A stretch of DNA of 64,000 nucleotides from Prochlorococcus sp. AG-402-M15. GTDB lineage: Bacteria; Cyanobacteriota; Cyanobacteriia; PCC-6307; Cyanobiaceae. Position 1 is the stretch's first letter, and each line of letters starts with the position of its first letter. Of the stretch, positions 54,470 through 64,000 are shown piece by piece. Made by a program: the position numbers and the translations under genes. The stretch covers positions 1 through 64,000 of the forward strand of contig QCIP01000010.1 in the NCBI GenBank assembly GCA_003216615.1, given 5' to 3'. The notes beneath the pieces were generated by a model, which saw only the letters and a list, made by a program, of their open reading frames with translations, did not search any database and had not been told where the DNA came from.

Positions 54470-55588
54470 ATGGGTAAAAATAATCTTAATAAAGGTTTTG
54501 AAGTAGAACTTTTCACAGGTTCTTTGAATTCTCATGTTGGTGTTTCAGCTGATATTGAAAAAATTTTTTCCAATTTTGTTAAAGAGCCAGATAATAGAAA
54601 TGTTGAATACATAACAACACCTGAAAAAGACTATAAGTTACTATATGAAAAATTAATATCTCCTAGAAAAAATTTAAGAAAATGGCTTAATAATAGAGGA
54701 TTAACAATTATTCCCTCATCCACGCTTTGTTTTAAACACGACATTCAATTTCAACGATCTGATATTGAAAATGTTTATCATCAATTTATAGAAGATAATT
54801 ATGGAATCACTATTGCAACTTCAAGTGTCCATATAAATATAGGAATAGATGACTTAAATAAGCTTTTTGCTGCTATTAGACTGATAAGATCTGAAGCTGC
54901 CTTGTATCTATCAATAAGCGCTAGTTCACCTTTTTTAAATAATAAAGTTACGGAAAATCACTCTCAGAGATGGATTCAGTTTCCTAAAACACCAAGTAAA
55001 GTTCCTTTTTTTGTAAATCATAAAACCTACATCGATTGGATTCAGGAAAATATAGCTAACAAAAATATGCAAAATATCAGGCATTTTTGGTCTTCAATTC
55101 GACCAAATGGTCCTAAAAGGCCTTTAATTCTTGATCGTTTGGAATTAAGAATTTGCGATTTCGTTAATGATATAAATTTGCTATTGGGAATAACGGCCAT
55201 GCTAGAACTAAGGATTTTAAATCTTTTTGAAAATATGAATACTTTAGATCCTTTGAATGCGAGTATTTTTTCTCTTGATGAATTATCAAAAATATGCGAT
55301 CAAAATGAAATTAATGCTGCTAAAGATAGTCTGAATTCAGAGTTAATTCATTGGCAAGATGGCAAAAAAGTTATTTGTAGAGAATGGATTCAAAATTTAT
55401 TATCAGATTTATCATTAACCGCAGAAAAATTTAATATGAAACATCTTTTGAAACCTATCTACGCTGTGCTTAAAGAAGGTAATCAATCTATGAAATGGTT
55501 AAAGCAATACGAAAAAGGTCTCTCTATTGAGCAAATACTTAAAAATTCGATCGACGATATGATCAAGAAGGAAGAAGAGTGTGTTTGA
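54470..55588 (+). CDS. gshA: Glutamate-cysteine ligase, cyanobacterial type
   Basis: 372 residues, starting right after the trpE stop. The family pattern fits the cyanobacterial glutamate-cysteine ligase: FEVELFTGSLNSHVGVSADI, HQFIEDNYGITIATSSVHINIGID, and RPNGPKRPLILDRLELRICDFVNDI. It makes gamma-glutamylcysteine, the first step to glutathione. The call follows from this pattern and the length, so moderately sure. Confidence 0.85.
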   Translation: MGKNNLNKGFEVELFTGSLNSHVGVSADIEKIFSNFVKEPDNRNVEYITTPEKDYKLLYEKLISPRKNLRKWLNNRGLTIIPSSTLCFKHDIQFQRSDIENVYHQFIEDNYGITIATSSVHINIGIDDLNKLFAAIRLIRSEAALYLSISASSPFLNNKVTENHSQRWIQFPKTPSKVPFFVNHKTYIDWIQENIANKNMQNIRHFWSSIRPNGPKRPLILDRLELRICDFVNDINLLLGITAMLELRILNLFENMNTLDPLNASIFSLDELSKICDQNEINAAKDSLNSELIHWQDGKKVICREWIQNLLSDLSLTAEKFNMKHLLKPIYAVLKEGNQSMKWLKQYEKGLSIEQILKNSIDDMIKKEEECV

Positions 55589-55641
55589 TTATTTAAACAA
55601 ATATTTGATCTTAACATTTTCACTTGTGACATAATGAATAT

Positions 55642-58611
55642 ATGGAATCTTTTAAACAGATTAAAAATAATAATGTGGATCTTATAACAAACAATGATCC
55701 ACTAGATAAAAATCGCCTTTTAATAGAGGATTTATGGGAATCTGTGCTCAGAGAAGAATGCCCAGAAGATCAAGCAGAGAGATTGATACAGCTCAAAGAA
55801 TTAAGTTATTCAAAACAGATTGATGGCGATAGCTCAAAAACTTTTAAAAATGAAATAGTAGATATTGTAAATTCTATGGATTTGGCAGAATCCATTGCAG
55901 CAGCAAGGGCATTTTCACTTTATTTTCAATTAGTGAATATTTTAGAACAACGAGTTGAGGAAGATAGATATATTCAAAGCTTTACCAATAAGAATGTTAA
56001 AAAATCACCCGATAATCTTGATCCTTTTGCGCCAGCATTGGCAAGGCAAAATGCTCCAGTAACCTTTAGAGAATTATTTTATAGGCTGAGGAAATTAAAT
56101 GTACCTCCAGGAAAATTAGAGGAGTTATTGCAGGAAATGGATATTCGTTTAGTTTTCACTGCACATCCGACAGAGATCGTAAGACATACTATTAGACATA
56201 AGCAAACAAGAGTCGCAAATTTGTTGAAAAAAATACAGGCTGAACAATTTTTAACAATAGAAGAAAAAAGTTCTCTAAAAACCCAATTAAAAGAGGAAGT
56301 AAGACTTTGGTGGAGAACAGATGAATTACATCAATTTAAGCCTTCAGTTTTAGACGAAGTAGATTATGCCTTGCATTATTTTCAGCAAGTTTTATTTAAC
56401 GCAATGCCTCAATTAAGAGGAAGAATAGCTGAAGCACTTTCCGAAAACTATCCAGATGTAATGATGCCCTCTGAATCTTTTTGTAATTTTGGTTCTTGGG
56501 TTGGCTCCGATAGAGATGGTAATCCATCCGTTACTCCAGAGATAACATGGAGAACAGCTTGCTATCAAAGGCAGTTAATGCTGGAAAGATACATTATTGC
56601 AATATCTAATCTTAGAGATCAATTAAGTGTCTCAATGCAATGGAGTCAAGTAAGTTCTTCTCTATTAGAATCATTAGAAACAGATAGGGTTAAGTTCCCG
56701 GAAATCTATGAAGCGAGGGCAACAAGATACAGATCAGAACCTTACAGATTAAAGTTAAGTTATATCCTAGAAAAATTAAGGTTAACTCAAGAAAGGAATA
56801 ATTTATTAGCTGAGAGTGGATGGAAAGTCGACTTGGAGGGAGAAATTAATACAAAAAATATAGAAAAAGTAGAAAACTTATACTACAAATCAGTAAACGA
56901 ATTTACATATGATCTTGAACTTATTAAAAATAGTCTTATTAGTACAGATTTAACATGCGATGCAGTAAATATCTTGCTTACTCAGGTTCATATTTTTGGA
57001 TTTTCTTTAGCAAGTTTAGATATTCGTCAAGAAAGTACAAGGCATAGTGATGCTATACAAGAGCTTACAAATTATCTCGATTTATCTGTGCTATACGAAC
57101 AAATGTCTGAGGAAGAGAAAATTAAATGGCTTATAGACGAATTAAATACAAAAAGACCTTTAATTCCCTCTGACGTCAAGTGGACAAAAACTACAGAAGA
57201 AACTTTTTCAGTCTTTAAAATGGTTAAGAGACTGCAGCAAGAATTTGGAAGTCGTATATGTCATTCTTATGTAATTTCAATGAGTCATAGTGCATCTGAT
57301 TTGCTTGAAGTTCTTTTACTAGCAAAAGAAATGGGACTTATTGATCAAAATTCACATAAGTCAAGATTATTAGTTGTCCCTCTTTTCGAAACTGTTGAAG
57401 ACCTTAAAAGAGCACCAGAAGTAATGGAAAAGTTGTTTAAATTTGACTTTTACAAATCTTTATTGCCAAAGGTTGGAGAATCTTTTAAACCTCTCCAAGA
57501 ATTAATGCTTGGATATTCTGATAGTAATAAAGATTCAGGGTTTGTTTCTAGTAATTGGGAAATTCATAGAGCCCAAATAGCTCTTCAAGATCTTGCAAGT
57601 AAAAATAACATTTTGCTAAGACTTTTTCATGGGAGAGGCGGTTCTGTAGGTAGAGGCGGAGGACCAGCTTATCAGGCAATATTGGCCCAACCAAGCGGTA
57701 CTTTAAAAGGGAGAATAAAAATAACTGAACAAGGTGAAGTTTTAGCTTCAAAATATAGCCTTCCTGAACTGGCTTTGTATAATCTAGAAACTGTTACTAC
57801 GGCTGTTATTCAAAATAGCTTAGTAAATAATAGGCTTGATGCTACTCCTGAATGGAATCAATTAATGTCAAGGCTGGCAGAAACATCAAGGTCTCACTAC
57901 AGAAAATTAGTACATGAGAATCCTGATTTGTTAAATTTCTTTCAAGAGGTAACTCCAATAGAAGAAATAAGTAAATTACAGATATCTAGTAGGCCTTCTA
58001 GAAGAAAAAAAGGTGCAAAAGATTTGTCAAGTTTAAGGGCTATTCCATGGGTATTTGGATGGACACAAAGTAGATTTCTTTTGCCAAGTTGGTTTGGAGT
58101 AGGAACCGCATTGTCATCTGAATTAAATTCTGACCCGCAACAAATTGAATTATTACGAGTTTTACATCAAAGATGGCCATTTTTCAGAATGCTTATTTCC
58201 AAGGTAGAAATGACATTATCTAAAGTCGATTTGGAAGTTGCCAAATATTATGTTGATACTCTTGGAAGTAAGGAAAATAAAGATTCTTTTGATGTTATTT
58301 TTGAAGTTATTTCTAAAGAATACAATCTTACAAAATCTTTAATACTTGAAATAACTAGTAAAAATAAGCTCCTCGAATCTGATAGAGACTTAAGATCATC
58401 AGTAAACTTGAGAAATAAGACAATTATCCCATTGGGTTTTTTGCAGGTTTCACTTTTAAGAAGACTTAGAGACCAAACAAGACAACCACCTATTAGCGAA
58501 TTTGTTCTTGATAAAGATGAATCTAGTAGAGCTTATAGTAGAAGTGAACTATTGAGGGGAGCACTTTTAACTATTAATGGGATAGCAGCTGGAATGAGAA
58601 ATACAGGTTGA
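55642..58611 (+). CDS. ppc: Phosphoenolpyruvate carboxylase
   Basis: 989 residues, full length. The catalytic His is in [13 protein letters not shown]; other sites are [22 protein letters not shown], and [17 protein letters not shown]. The chain ends [10 protein letters not shown], the conserved C-terminal tail with Arg in place of the usual Gln before NTG. It adds bicarbonate to PEP to make oxaloacetate, the anaplerotic route in cyanobacteria. Confidence 0.98.
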   Translation: MESFKQIKNNNVDLITNNDPLDKNRLLIEDLWESVLREECPEDQAERLIQLKELSYSKQIDGDSSKTFKNEIVDIVNSMDLAESIAAARAFSLYFQLVNILEQRVEEDRYIQSFTNKNVKKSPDNLDPFAPALARQNAPVTFRELFYRLRKLNVPPGKLEELLQEMDIRLVFTAHPTEIVRHTIRHKQTRVANLLKKIQAEQFLTIEEKSSLKTQLKEEVRLWWRTDELHQFKPSVLDEVDYALHYFQQVLFNAMPQLRGRIAEALSENYPDVMMPSESFCNFGSWVGSDRDGNPSVTPEITWRTACYQRQLMLERYIIAISNLRDQLSVSMQWSQVSSSLLESLETDRVKFPEIYEARATRYRSEPYRLKLSYILEKLRLTQERNNLLAESGWKVDLEGEINTKNIEKVENLYYKSVNEFTYDLELIKNSLISTDLTCDAVNILLTQVHIFGFSLASLDIRQESTRHSDAIQELTNYLDLSVLYEQMSEEEKIKWLIDELNTKRPLIPSDVKWTKTTEETFSVFKMVKRLQQEFGSRICHSYVISMSHSASDLLEVLLLAKEMGLIDQNSHKSRLLVVPLFETVEDLKRAPEVMEKLFKFDFYKSLLPKVGESFKPLQELMLGYSDSNKDSGFVSSNWEIHRAQIALQDLASKNNILLRLFHGRGGSVGRGGGPAYQAILAQPSGTLKGRIKITEQGEVLASKYSLPELALYNLETVTTAVIQNSLVNNRLDATPEWNQLMSRLAETSRSHYRKLVHENPDLLNFFQEVTPIEEISKLQISSRPSRRKKGAKDLSSLRAIPWVFGWTQSRFLLPSWFGVGTALSSELNSDPQQIELLRVLHQRWPFFRMLISKVEMTLSKVDLEVAKYYVDTLGSKENKDSFDVIFEVISKEYNLTKSLILEITSKNKLLESDRDLRSSVNLRNKTIIPLGFLQVSLLRRLRDQTRQPPISEFVLDKDESSRAYSRSELLRGALLTINGIAAGMRNTG

Positions 58612-58614
58612 TAA

Positions 58615-59061
58615 TTGAAATATTTTTCCAAAAAAAAACTTGTTCTTCCTGAAGGCTATTTTGTTAATTATTCTAGGCTTCCATTAGCCAAAGAAGTTAA
58701 CAAACTTTTAGCGAATTGTGGTTGTGATATATTCCCACCCAACCTCCTAGCGGAAGCCATTCAGAAAAGTAATTTCTTTTTTAGTATTCAGTGTGAATTA
58801 AAAAATAAATTATATGGCTTTGTAAGGGTTACATCTGATAGAGGATTGAACGCTAACTTATGGAATTTAAGTGCAGCACCAGGAAATAATCAGCAACTTT
58901 ATTATTCAATATTGCTTCAAGTAACTCTTGAGAAAATAAATAGAGAAATGCCTGGATGCAGTATTTCTGTACAGGCTCCAGTTTCTTCATTTAAAAGTCT
59001 AGAAGAAAGTGGTTTTATACTAGATCCAAATGGCATAAGAGTAATGGGATATAAACTTTAA
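58615..59061 (+). CDS. Small GNAT-like protein of unknown substrate
   Basis: 148 residues from a TTG start, three bases after ppc. The fold suggested is GNAT: an N-terminal helix/strand, then LYGFVRVTSDRGLNANLWNL and a late SISVQAPVSSFKSLEESGFILDPNG ending. No acetyl-CoA P-loop-like RGxGxG motif is clear, so the acetyltransferase call is tentative. It could be a ppc-linked modifier but nothing proves this. Confidence 0.6.
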   Translation: MKYFSKKKLVLPEGYFVNYSRLPLAKEVNKLLANCGCDIFPPNLLAEAIQKSNFFFSIQCELKNKLYGFVRVTSDRGLNANLWNLSAAPGNNQQLYYSILLQVTLEKINREMPGCSISVQAPVSSFKSLEESGFILDPNGIRVMGYKL

Positions 59062-59072
59062 AAATCATTTTA

Positions 59073-59146
59073 CGAGCATGGAGGGATTCGAACCCCCGAC
59101 TCTCAGAACCGGAATCTGATGCTCTATCCAACTGAGCTACATGCCC
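59073..59146 (-). tRNA. tRNA-Arg (anticodon CCG)
   Basis: Minus strand: acceptor GGGCATG with CATGCTC (one G-T pair), anticodon stem TCAGA/TCTGA around TTCCGGT with CCG at 34-36 (reads CGG), and T arm GGGGG TTCGAAT CCCTC. The discriminator is G. CCA is not encoded. A 66-residue ORF on this strand is only the tRNA read as protein. Confidence 0.95.
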
Positions 59147-59222
59147 TTTAATTTTCAATTTCTTTAAAGATAATCTAAATATCTTAAACTTAGCTAATTT
59201 AATTAATGAATGCACTAAGAAA

Positions 59223-60314
59223 ATTTTTTTAAATAATTTAAAAATTGAAAATTTTCGGAACCATAAAAGTTTTGAAATTGACCTAAAAGAGCAAAGAGCT
59301 ATTGTTCTTGGTTGTAATGGTATTGGTAAGTCAAATTTACTTGAATCGGTTGAATTTTTAAGTCAGTTGAAATCTAATAGAGCATTAAGTGATAAAGATT
59401 TAATAGAAAACAATAGTGATATGGCTATTGTTAAGGGACAAATAGATTTCAAAGATGATTTAAAGTTAAATTTATTTAGAAAAGGCCCTAAAAGAATTTA
59501 TGTAAATGAATCAATCTTGAAAAAACAGAGTGAAATAAAGAATTATATTCGGAGCGTATGTTTCTGTTCTAATGATATAGATATTGTTAGGGGTGAACCA
59601 AGTTATCGAAGAACCTGGATTGATAAACTTGTATCTCAGCTTGAACCCGTATATTTAGACTTGATAAGTAGATTTAATAGGCTCTTAAAACAAAGAAGTC
59701 ATTTTTGGCGTTCAGAAGGCTTCCTTAATGATCAATCCTCAGATATTGTTGAAAGTTTTGATATCCAAATGTCAATAATAAGTACAAGAATTTTTAGACG
59801 CAGAAGAAGAGCTTTAATAAAAATTAAACCATATGTTGAGTATTGGCATAATCACTTAAGTAAATCTAAGGAGCAAATAGGTATCAATTTCCTTTCAGGT
59901 ATACAAAATATAAGTCCAGAAGAAGAAGAAGAGGAAGTTATAAGTAAGAAAATATTAGAGCAACTATTAAATCAACGTTCAATAGAAGCACTTACTGGTA
60001 AATGTAGTTTTGGACCTCATCGTGATGATATTGAGTTTCTAATTAATAATATTTCACTTAGAAAATATGGCTCATCTGGGCAGCAGAGAACTTTTATCTT
60101 GGCTTTAAAGATGGCTGAACTCGATTTATTAACTAAAACATTAAATGTCCCTCCAATACTTATATTGGATGATGTCTTGGCGGAATTAGATTTAACCAGG
60201 CAAAATTTGTTATTAAATTCTGTTGGCAAAGATAGTCAATGTTTTATAAGTGCGACACATTTAGATAAATTTAATCAGTCTTTCTTAGGCTCTTCACAAA
60301 TGATTCACTTATAA
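59223..60314 (+). CDS. recF: DNA repair protein RecF, start unresolved
   Basis: Read from an ATT at 59223, the frame gives about 363 residues, normal for RecF. The start LKIENFRNHKSFEIDL is the usual RecF N-terminus, with Walker A GCNGIGKSNLLESVEF at about 30-45 and ILDDVLAELDLTRQ as Walker B/signature near the end. No ATG, GTG or TTG is in frame before the P-loop. An ATG at 59206 would connect in frame if the T7 run (59224-59230) had one more T. A shorter start at 59367 would lose the P-loop and is rejected. RecF loads RecA at gaps. Confidence 0.85.
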   Translation: MFLNNLKIENFRNHKSFEIDLKEQRAIVLGCNGIGKSNLLESVEFLSQLKSNRALSDKDLIENNSDMAIVKGQIDFKDDLKLNLFRKGPKRIYVNESILKKQSEIKNYIRSVCFCSNDIDIVRGEPSYRRTWIDKLVSQLEPVYLDLISRFNRLLKQRSHFWRSEGFLNDQSSDIVESFDIQMSIISTRIFRRRRRALIKIKPYVEYWHNHLSKSKEQIGINFLSGIQNISPEEEEEEVISKKILEQLLNQRSIEALTGKCSFGPHRDDIEFLINNISLRKYGSSGQQRTFILALKMAELDLLTKTLNVPPILILDDVLAELDLTRQNLLLNSVGKDSQCFISATHLDKFNQSFLGSSQMIHL

Positions 60315-60366
60315 TTTCAAAAAGGCATGATTTTTAGCTAATCTTATTTTCATATAAATTTCTTAA

Positions 60367-60801
60367 ATGGAAATCCACAAAAAAAGTCAAATTTTAAGTT
60401 CGTTAAGTGATGAGCAAAAATTAAGTCATCAAAGTAAACACCTTTTATTAGAACTATATAGATGCGATCGCGACAAATTAAATGACGAATCGTTTTTGCG
60501 CTGTATTTTAAACAGAGCTGCTAAATTAGCAAATGCAACAGTTTTGAATTTGATAAGTAATAAATTTGAGCCTCAGGGGGTTACAGCAATCGCATTACTA
60601 GCAGAATCTCATATTTCAATACATACTTGGCCTGAATCTAATTATTCGGCAGTGGATATTTTTACATGTGGTCAAAATATGATCCCTGAACAAGCTAGTC
60701 AATATTTAATTGAATCTTTGATGGCTAAAGAACATTCTTTGCGTGTCATTGAGCGAAATCCACCTTCAGCAGTAACTAAACAGATCAGAACAGCTGTTTA
60801 A
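60367..60801 (+). CDS. speD: S-adenosylmethionine decarboxylase proenzyme
   Basis: 144 residues. LLAESHISIHTWPESNYSAVDIFTCG carries the autocleavage site between Glu80 and Ser81; cleavage makes the pyruvoyl prosthetic group. It decarboxylates SAM for spermidine synthesis. It follows recF by 52 bp on the same strand. Confidence 0.95.
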   Translation: MEIHKKSQILSSLSDEQKLSHQSKHLLLELYRCDRDKLNDESFLRCILNRAAKLANATVLNLISNKFEPQGVTAIALLAESHISIHTWPESNYSAVDIFTCGQNMIPEQASQYLIESLMAKEHSLRVIERNPPSAVTKQIRTAV

Positions 60802-60809
60802 TAAAATAT

Positions 60810-61655
60810 TTACCTATTTAATTTTCCACTTATTAGTCCTTCAAGATCTAAACTTGTGCAATTAAATCCTAAATTAGAAAAATATTGAACTAATTCATTA
60901 AAATTATATTTGTTAAAAAAATGCTTTAATTCATCTTCGGGAATTTCTATTCTTGCAGTGGATCCTTGGCATCGAACTCTAACCTCCGATAAGCCACCTT
61001 CTTTAAGGTATTCTTCAGCTTTCTCAACCATTTTTAGCCTCTCACTAGTTATTTCATGACCATAAGGAAATCTTGATGATAAGCAAGGTTGAGCTGGTTT
61101 ATCCCACCAAGGAAAACCTAATGCTCTTGATATATCTCTAATGTCTTGTTTTGAGAATTTAAATTTCGCAAGGGGAGAAATAACTCCTGCTTGTTTTGAT
61201 GCTTGTATACCTGGTCTGTAATCTTTAAGATCATCAAGATTAACTCCATCTAAAACAATCTTGTAATTAAGTTTTTTAGAAAGGTAGGTTGTATGTTTGT
61301 GGAGCTCTTTTTTGCATGCAAAGCACCTGTCCTTAGGATTTTTACTGTAACTTGATTGGTCTAATTCTGATGTTTTAATTTCTAAATGCTTTACTCCAAT
61401 CCATTTTGCTTGACTTTTTGCTTCTTCGCGAAGAGTATTGGCTAATGCAGGAGAAATTCCAGTTATTGCAATTACTTTGCTACCTAATTGCTCGAATGCT
61501 AATGATGCTACTAAAGTACTGTCAACTCCTCCGGAATAAGCAATACAAACACTTTCAAGATTCTTAATGTATCTTCTAATTGTATAAAGCTTTTCACTTT
61601 GTTCATCAGAGAGAATTTCTAGTTGATTGAACATGTTAATTACTTTAAAATTCAA
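60810..61655 (-). CDS. larE: LarE-type PP-loop ATPase (ATP-dependent sulfur transferase family)
   Basis: 281 residues, or 274 if it starts at the Met at 61634. The PP-loop SGGVDS (41-46) binds ATP. CFACKKELHKH and AQPCLSSRFPYGHEIT hold the family cysteines; the second matches the site used for sulfur transfer in LarE. In other bacteria LarE donates sulfur to the nickel-pincer cofactor, but no larA, larB or larC is seen here, so the partner is unknown. It is convergent with speD (8-bp gap). Confidence 0.8.
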   Translation of the reverse strand: MNFKVINMFNQLEILSDEQSEKLYTIRRYIKNLESVCIAYSGGVDSTLVASLAFEQLGSKVIAITGISPALANTLREEAKSQAKWIGVKHLEIKTSELDQSSYSKNPKDRCFACKKELHKHTTYLSKKLNYKIVLDGVNLDDLKDYRPGIQASKQAGVISPLAKFKFSKQDIRDISRALGFPWWDKPAQPCLSSRFPYGHEITSERLKMVEKAEEYLKEGGLSEVRVRCQGSTARIEIPEDELKHFFNKYNFNELVQYFSNLGFNCTSLDLEGLISGKLNR

Positions 61656-61742
61656 ATTACATATGAATAGGTTGAATTTATTATTAAATCTTTAATAATA
61701 TTCTTATTTATATATTAGATTAAATTCACTGATTTTGTTCAA

Positions 61743-62903
61743 TTGGCCAATACGAGTAGAAATAGAGGAATTGGAATTGTCACTGCAAGTGACAGTAAAG
61801 AGAGATCAAAAGGTCAATTACATATTTATGATGGAGAGGGTAAGGGAAAAAGTCAGGCTGCTTTGGGAGTAGTTCTAAGGACAATAGGATTAGGAATATG
61901 CGAAAAAAGACAGTCAAGAGTTTTACTTCTAAGATTTTTAAAAGGTCCTGAAAGGCCATATGACGAGGATTCAGCTATAGAGGCTTTGCAAAGAGGCTTT
62001 CCACATTTAATTGACCATGTTAGGACAGGAAGATCTGAATTCTTTACTGCTGACCAAGTGACAAAGTTTGATGTTGGCGAGGCTGAGAGAGGTTGGAATA
62101 TTGCTAAAGGAGCTATTGCTAGTTCTCTTTATTCTGTTGTTGTACTAGATGAGTTGAACCCAGTTCTTGATTTAGGAATGCTTGATATCAATGAAGTAGT
62201 TGAATCACTTCAAAATCGTCCAGATGGATTAGAAATAATTATTACTGGAAGGGCAGCCCCTTCCTCTTTGGTAAGAATATCTCAACTCCATTCAGAAATG
62301 AGACCACGTTTTAAAAGAGACTTGTCAATATTAACCAGACAAAGTAGTTCTAGTGGTGGAATTGAGATTTATACAGGTGAAGGAAAGGGTAAATCCACAA
62401 GTGCACTTGGTAAGGCTCTTCAAGCTATCGGTAAAGGAATATCTCAAGATAAAAGTCATAGAGTTTTAATATTACAGTGGTTAAAAGGTGGCAATGGTTA
62501 TACCGAAGATGCTGCCATAGAAGCTTTGAGAGAGAGTTACCCCCATTTAGTTGATCATTTGCGTTCAGGTAGAGATGCTATCGTATGGAGAGGACAGCAA
62601 CAACCAATTGATTATGTTGAGGCTGAAAGAGCATGGGAAATTGCTAAAGCTGCTATTTTGTCTGGTTTATATAAAACAATCATTTTAGATGAATTGAATC
62701 CAACTGTTGATTTAGAGCTGCTACCTATGGAATCAATACATCAAACGCTCTTAAAAAAACCAGCAGAAACCGAAGTTGTCATTACTGGGAGGTGTAAAAA
62801 TGAACCTTCATACTTTGAACTTGCTGATGTCTACTCTGAAATGGTTTGTCATAAGCATTATGCAAATGTTGGAGTTGATTTGAAAAGAGGTGTAGATTAC
62901 TGA
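61743..62903 (+). CDS. cobO: Tandem BtuR/CobO-like corrinoid adenosyltransferase
   Basis: 386 residues from a TTG start, two similar BtuR/CobO domains. Domain 1 (about 24-195) has the P-loop GEGKGKSQAA (31-40) and LDELNPVLDL; domain 2 (about 206-386) has the P-loop TGEGKGKSTS (211-220) and LDELNPTVDL. BtuR/CobO adenosylates cobalamin precursors. Both P-loops are intact, so both may bind ATP. The duplication is unusual and could be for cobinamide/cobyric acid use or another role. It overlaps the end of moeB by 7 bp. Confidence 0.85.
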   Translation: MANTSRNRGIGIVTASDSKERSKGQLHIYDGEGKGKSQAALGVVLRTIGLGICEKRQSRVLLLRFLKGPERPYDEDSAIEALQRGFPHLIDHVRTGRSEFFTADQVTKFDVGEAERGWNIAKGAIASSLYSVVVLDELNPVLDLGMLDINEVVESLQNRPDGLEIIITGRAAPSSLVRISQLHSEMRPRFKRDLSILTRQSSSSGGIEIYTGEGKGKSTSALGKALQAIGKGISQDKSHRVLILQWLKGGNGYTEDAAIEALRESYPHLVDHLRSGRDAIVWRGQQQPIDYVEAERAWEIAKAAILSGLYKTIILDELNPTVDLELLPMESIHQTLLKKPAETEVVITGRCKNEPSYFELADVYSEMVCHKHYANVGVDLKRGVDY

Positions 62904-64000
62904 ATATTTTTAAAATTATTAATGCATAATATTTTCTTTACCTTTTCAATACCGCCTTCAATAGATCTTGCCTGAATTTTGAATTGAGACAAAATTCTTG
63001 ACGCTTTTTCAGAACGTTTCCCCGATTTACATATAGTGAAAACCTCTTTACTTAAACTTTCTTTTTGAATAAATTTTAAGTCAGATTCTCGGTTCAAATG
63101 GCTTAAGGGAATTGATATAGATCCCTTTATTGCAGAAGTAGAAAATTCTTCATTTTCTCTAACATCAATTAAAAGAATTTTGTTGGGTTTTGCTTTGTAT
63201 AAATCATTAAAGTCATTAGCATTAATACTTTTGATTTCATTATTTTTCTCACAATATTCATCGCTATTATAAAAGTCCTCAAACTGAGACAAATTTTTTA
63301 TTAGTTTATTTGAATGATCACTTTTGAGATGTAATTTTTTCATGTTCATATTCAATAGATCAAAAATTAAAATCTTCCCATCTAAAATTTCCCCTTTTTT
63401 CAAAATGATTTTGATAATTTCATTAACTTGAAGAATTCCTATTAAACCTGTTGAAACGCCTACTACCCCGTATTCTGCACAACTAGGGGCAGCATTTTTT
63501 GAAGGTGATTCTGGAAGTAAGTCTCTTAAATTAGGACTATTTTTATATAAATTGAAAACACTCACTTGCCCTTCAAAACCTTGTACACTTCCAAAGACTA
63601 GGGGTTTATTTAATATCAGGCATGAATCATTTATTAAATATCTTGTGCCAAAGTTATCTGAGCAATCACAAATGACATCAAACTCCTTTATTGTTCCAAG
63701 AGCATTTTTAGGATTAATTCTCTCTGAAAAAGTTAATATTTCACAATTAGGATTGAATTTTTTAATTCTTTCCCTGGCAGAATCAATTTTAAGATTTCCA
63801 ATAGTATTTGTTTCATGAATTATCTGTCTCTGGAGATTAGACTTTTCCACTTGATCGTTATCAACTATTCCAATTCTCCCAATTCCTGCTGCGGCTAGAT
63901 AAAGCAAAACGGAAGACCCAAGCCCACCTGCTCCAATGCATAATACTGAGCTATTTTTAAGATTTAGTTGACCCTCATAACCTATCTCTTTGAGGGTGAA
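62897..64000 (-). CDS. moeB: MoeB/ThiF-family adenylyltransferase with C-terminal rhodanese domain (cut by window end)
   Basis: 367 residues visible; the 5' end is outside the window, and the reading frame stays open to base 64000. The E1-like domain has GAGGLGSSVLLYLAAAGIG at its start, VEKSNLQRQI, CSDNFGTRYLIND (nucleotide and substrate contacts) and PSCAEYGVVGVSTG. A rhodanese-like domain follows, with the active-site loop CKSGKRSEKA. MoeB/ThiF activates the C-terminus of ubiquitin-like sulfur carriers for molybdopterin or thiamine; the rhodanese part could supply sulfur. Which carrier is not known. A fusion like this is known in cyanobacteria. Confidence 0.92.
   Translation of the reverse strand, partial: FTLKEIGYEGQLNLKNSSVLCIGAGGLGSSVLLYLAAAGIGRIGIVDNDQVEKSNLQRQIIHETNTIGNLKIDSARERIKKFNPNCEILTFSERINPKNALGTIKEFDVICDCSDNFGTRYLINDSCLILNKPLVFGSVQGFEGQVSVFNLYKNSPNLRDLLPESPSKNAAPSCAEYGVVGVSTGLIGILQVNEIIKIILKKGEILDGKILIFDLLNMNMKKLHLKSDHSNKLIKNLSQFEDFYNSDEYCEKNNEIKSINANDFNDLYKAKPNKILLIDVRENEEFSTSAIKGSISIPLSHLNRESDLKFIQKESLSKEVFTICKSGKRSEKASRILSQFKIQARSIEGGIEKVKKILCINNFKNIQ

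Noticed and set aside
59015-59215. 66-residue ORF on the minus strand
   Set aside because: It is the tRNA-Arg(CCG) gene read as protein, giving the common AQLDRASDSGSESRGFESL artefact.

Overview
This window looks like part of the chromosome of a Prochlorococcus, most likely a high-light-type strain. The DNA is very AT-rich with tightly packed genes. It encodes cyanobacterial photosystem I subunits (PsaC, PsaD), the ferredoxin-binding NDH-1 subunit NdhS, the RpaB response regulator, a fused PanC-Cmk protein and a tandem BtuR/CobO-like protein. It also carries a ho1-pebA-pebB bilin operon. This assignment is inferred from gene content and order; no 16S gene is present.

Layout. 1-7.6 kb: two adjacent FluC/CrcB subunits (the first cut by the window edge), MgtE, a group 2 sigma factor, an alpha/beta hydrolase, a fructokinase-like kinase, TsaE, AhcY and a DedA protein. 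7.6-16.9 kb: Ssb, divergent from a mreBCD-rpaB-lysS run, then SmpB, RuvB, a TPR protein and an M20 amidohydrolase. 17-22.5 kb: a TPP riboswitch in front of thiC, then the minus-strand run acpP-fabF-tktA, divergent from psaC. 22.5-30 kb: glmS, rimM, ndhS, rnc, rnpB, tRNA-Arg(CCT), two small unknown proteins and glgP. 30-41 kb: a cation/proton antiporter, a second alpha/beta hydrolase, an epimerase-like protein, a DUF1537 kinase, icd, ho1-pebA-pebB, a small phosphatase and panC-cmk. 41-46 kb: purM, two small unknown proteins, a small islet against tRNA-Cys, and an LpxB-related protein. 46-59 kb: an RNase D-like exonuclease, a CCB-like membrane protein, hemF, mrp, rodA, a divergent histidine kinase, psaD, trpE, a gshA-type ligase, ppc and a small GNAT-like protein. 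59-64 kb: tRNA-Arg(CCG), recF, speD, a LarE-type PP-loop protein, a tandem BtuR protein and a MoeB/ThiF-rhodanese protein cut by the window end.

Most of the window is ordinary core genome. The exception is about 43.27-44.43 kb. A degenerate copy of the 3' end of tRNA-Cys lies 1149 bp from the intact tRNA, in the same orientation. Between them are three tightly coupled small ORFs with no recognised family. The last ORF is built from a perfect 102-bp (34-codon) tandem repeat. Copies of the 13-mer AACTAACCGCCCA flank the operon. This looks like a small tRNA-integrated element or its remnant, with no integrase inside, and it is the best candidate here for something undescribed.

Two genes show possible homopolymer-associated reading-frame problems. 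rimM has a G8 tract that replaces the expected family-like C-terminus, and recF has a T7 tract that separates its P-loop-containing N-terminus from the nearest ATG. They may be sequencing errors or natural slippage sites and should be resolved from reads before any interpretation.
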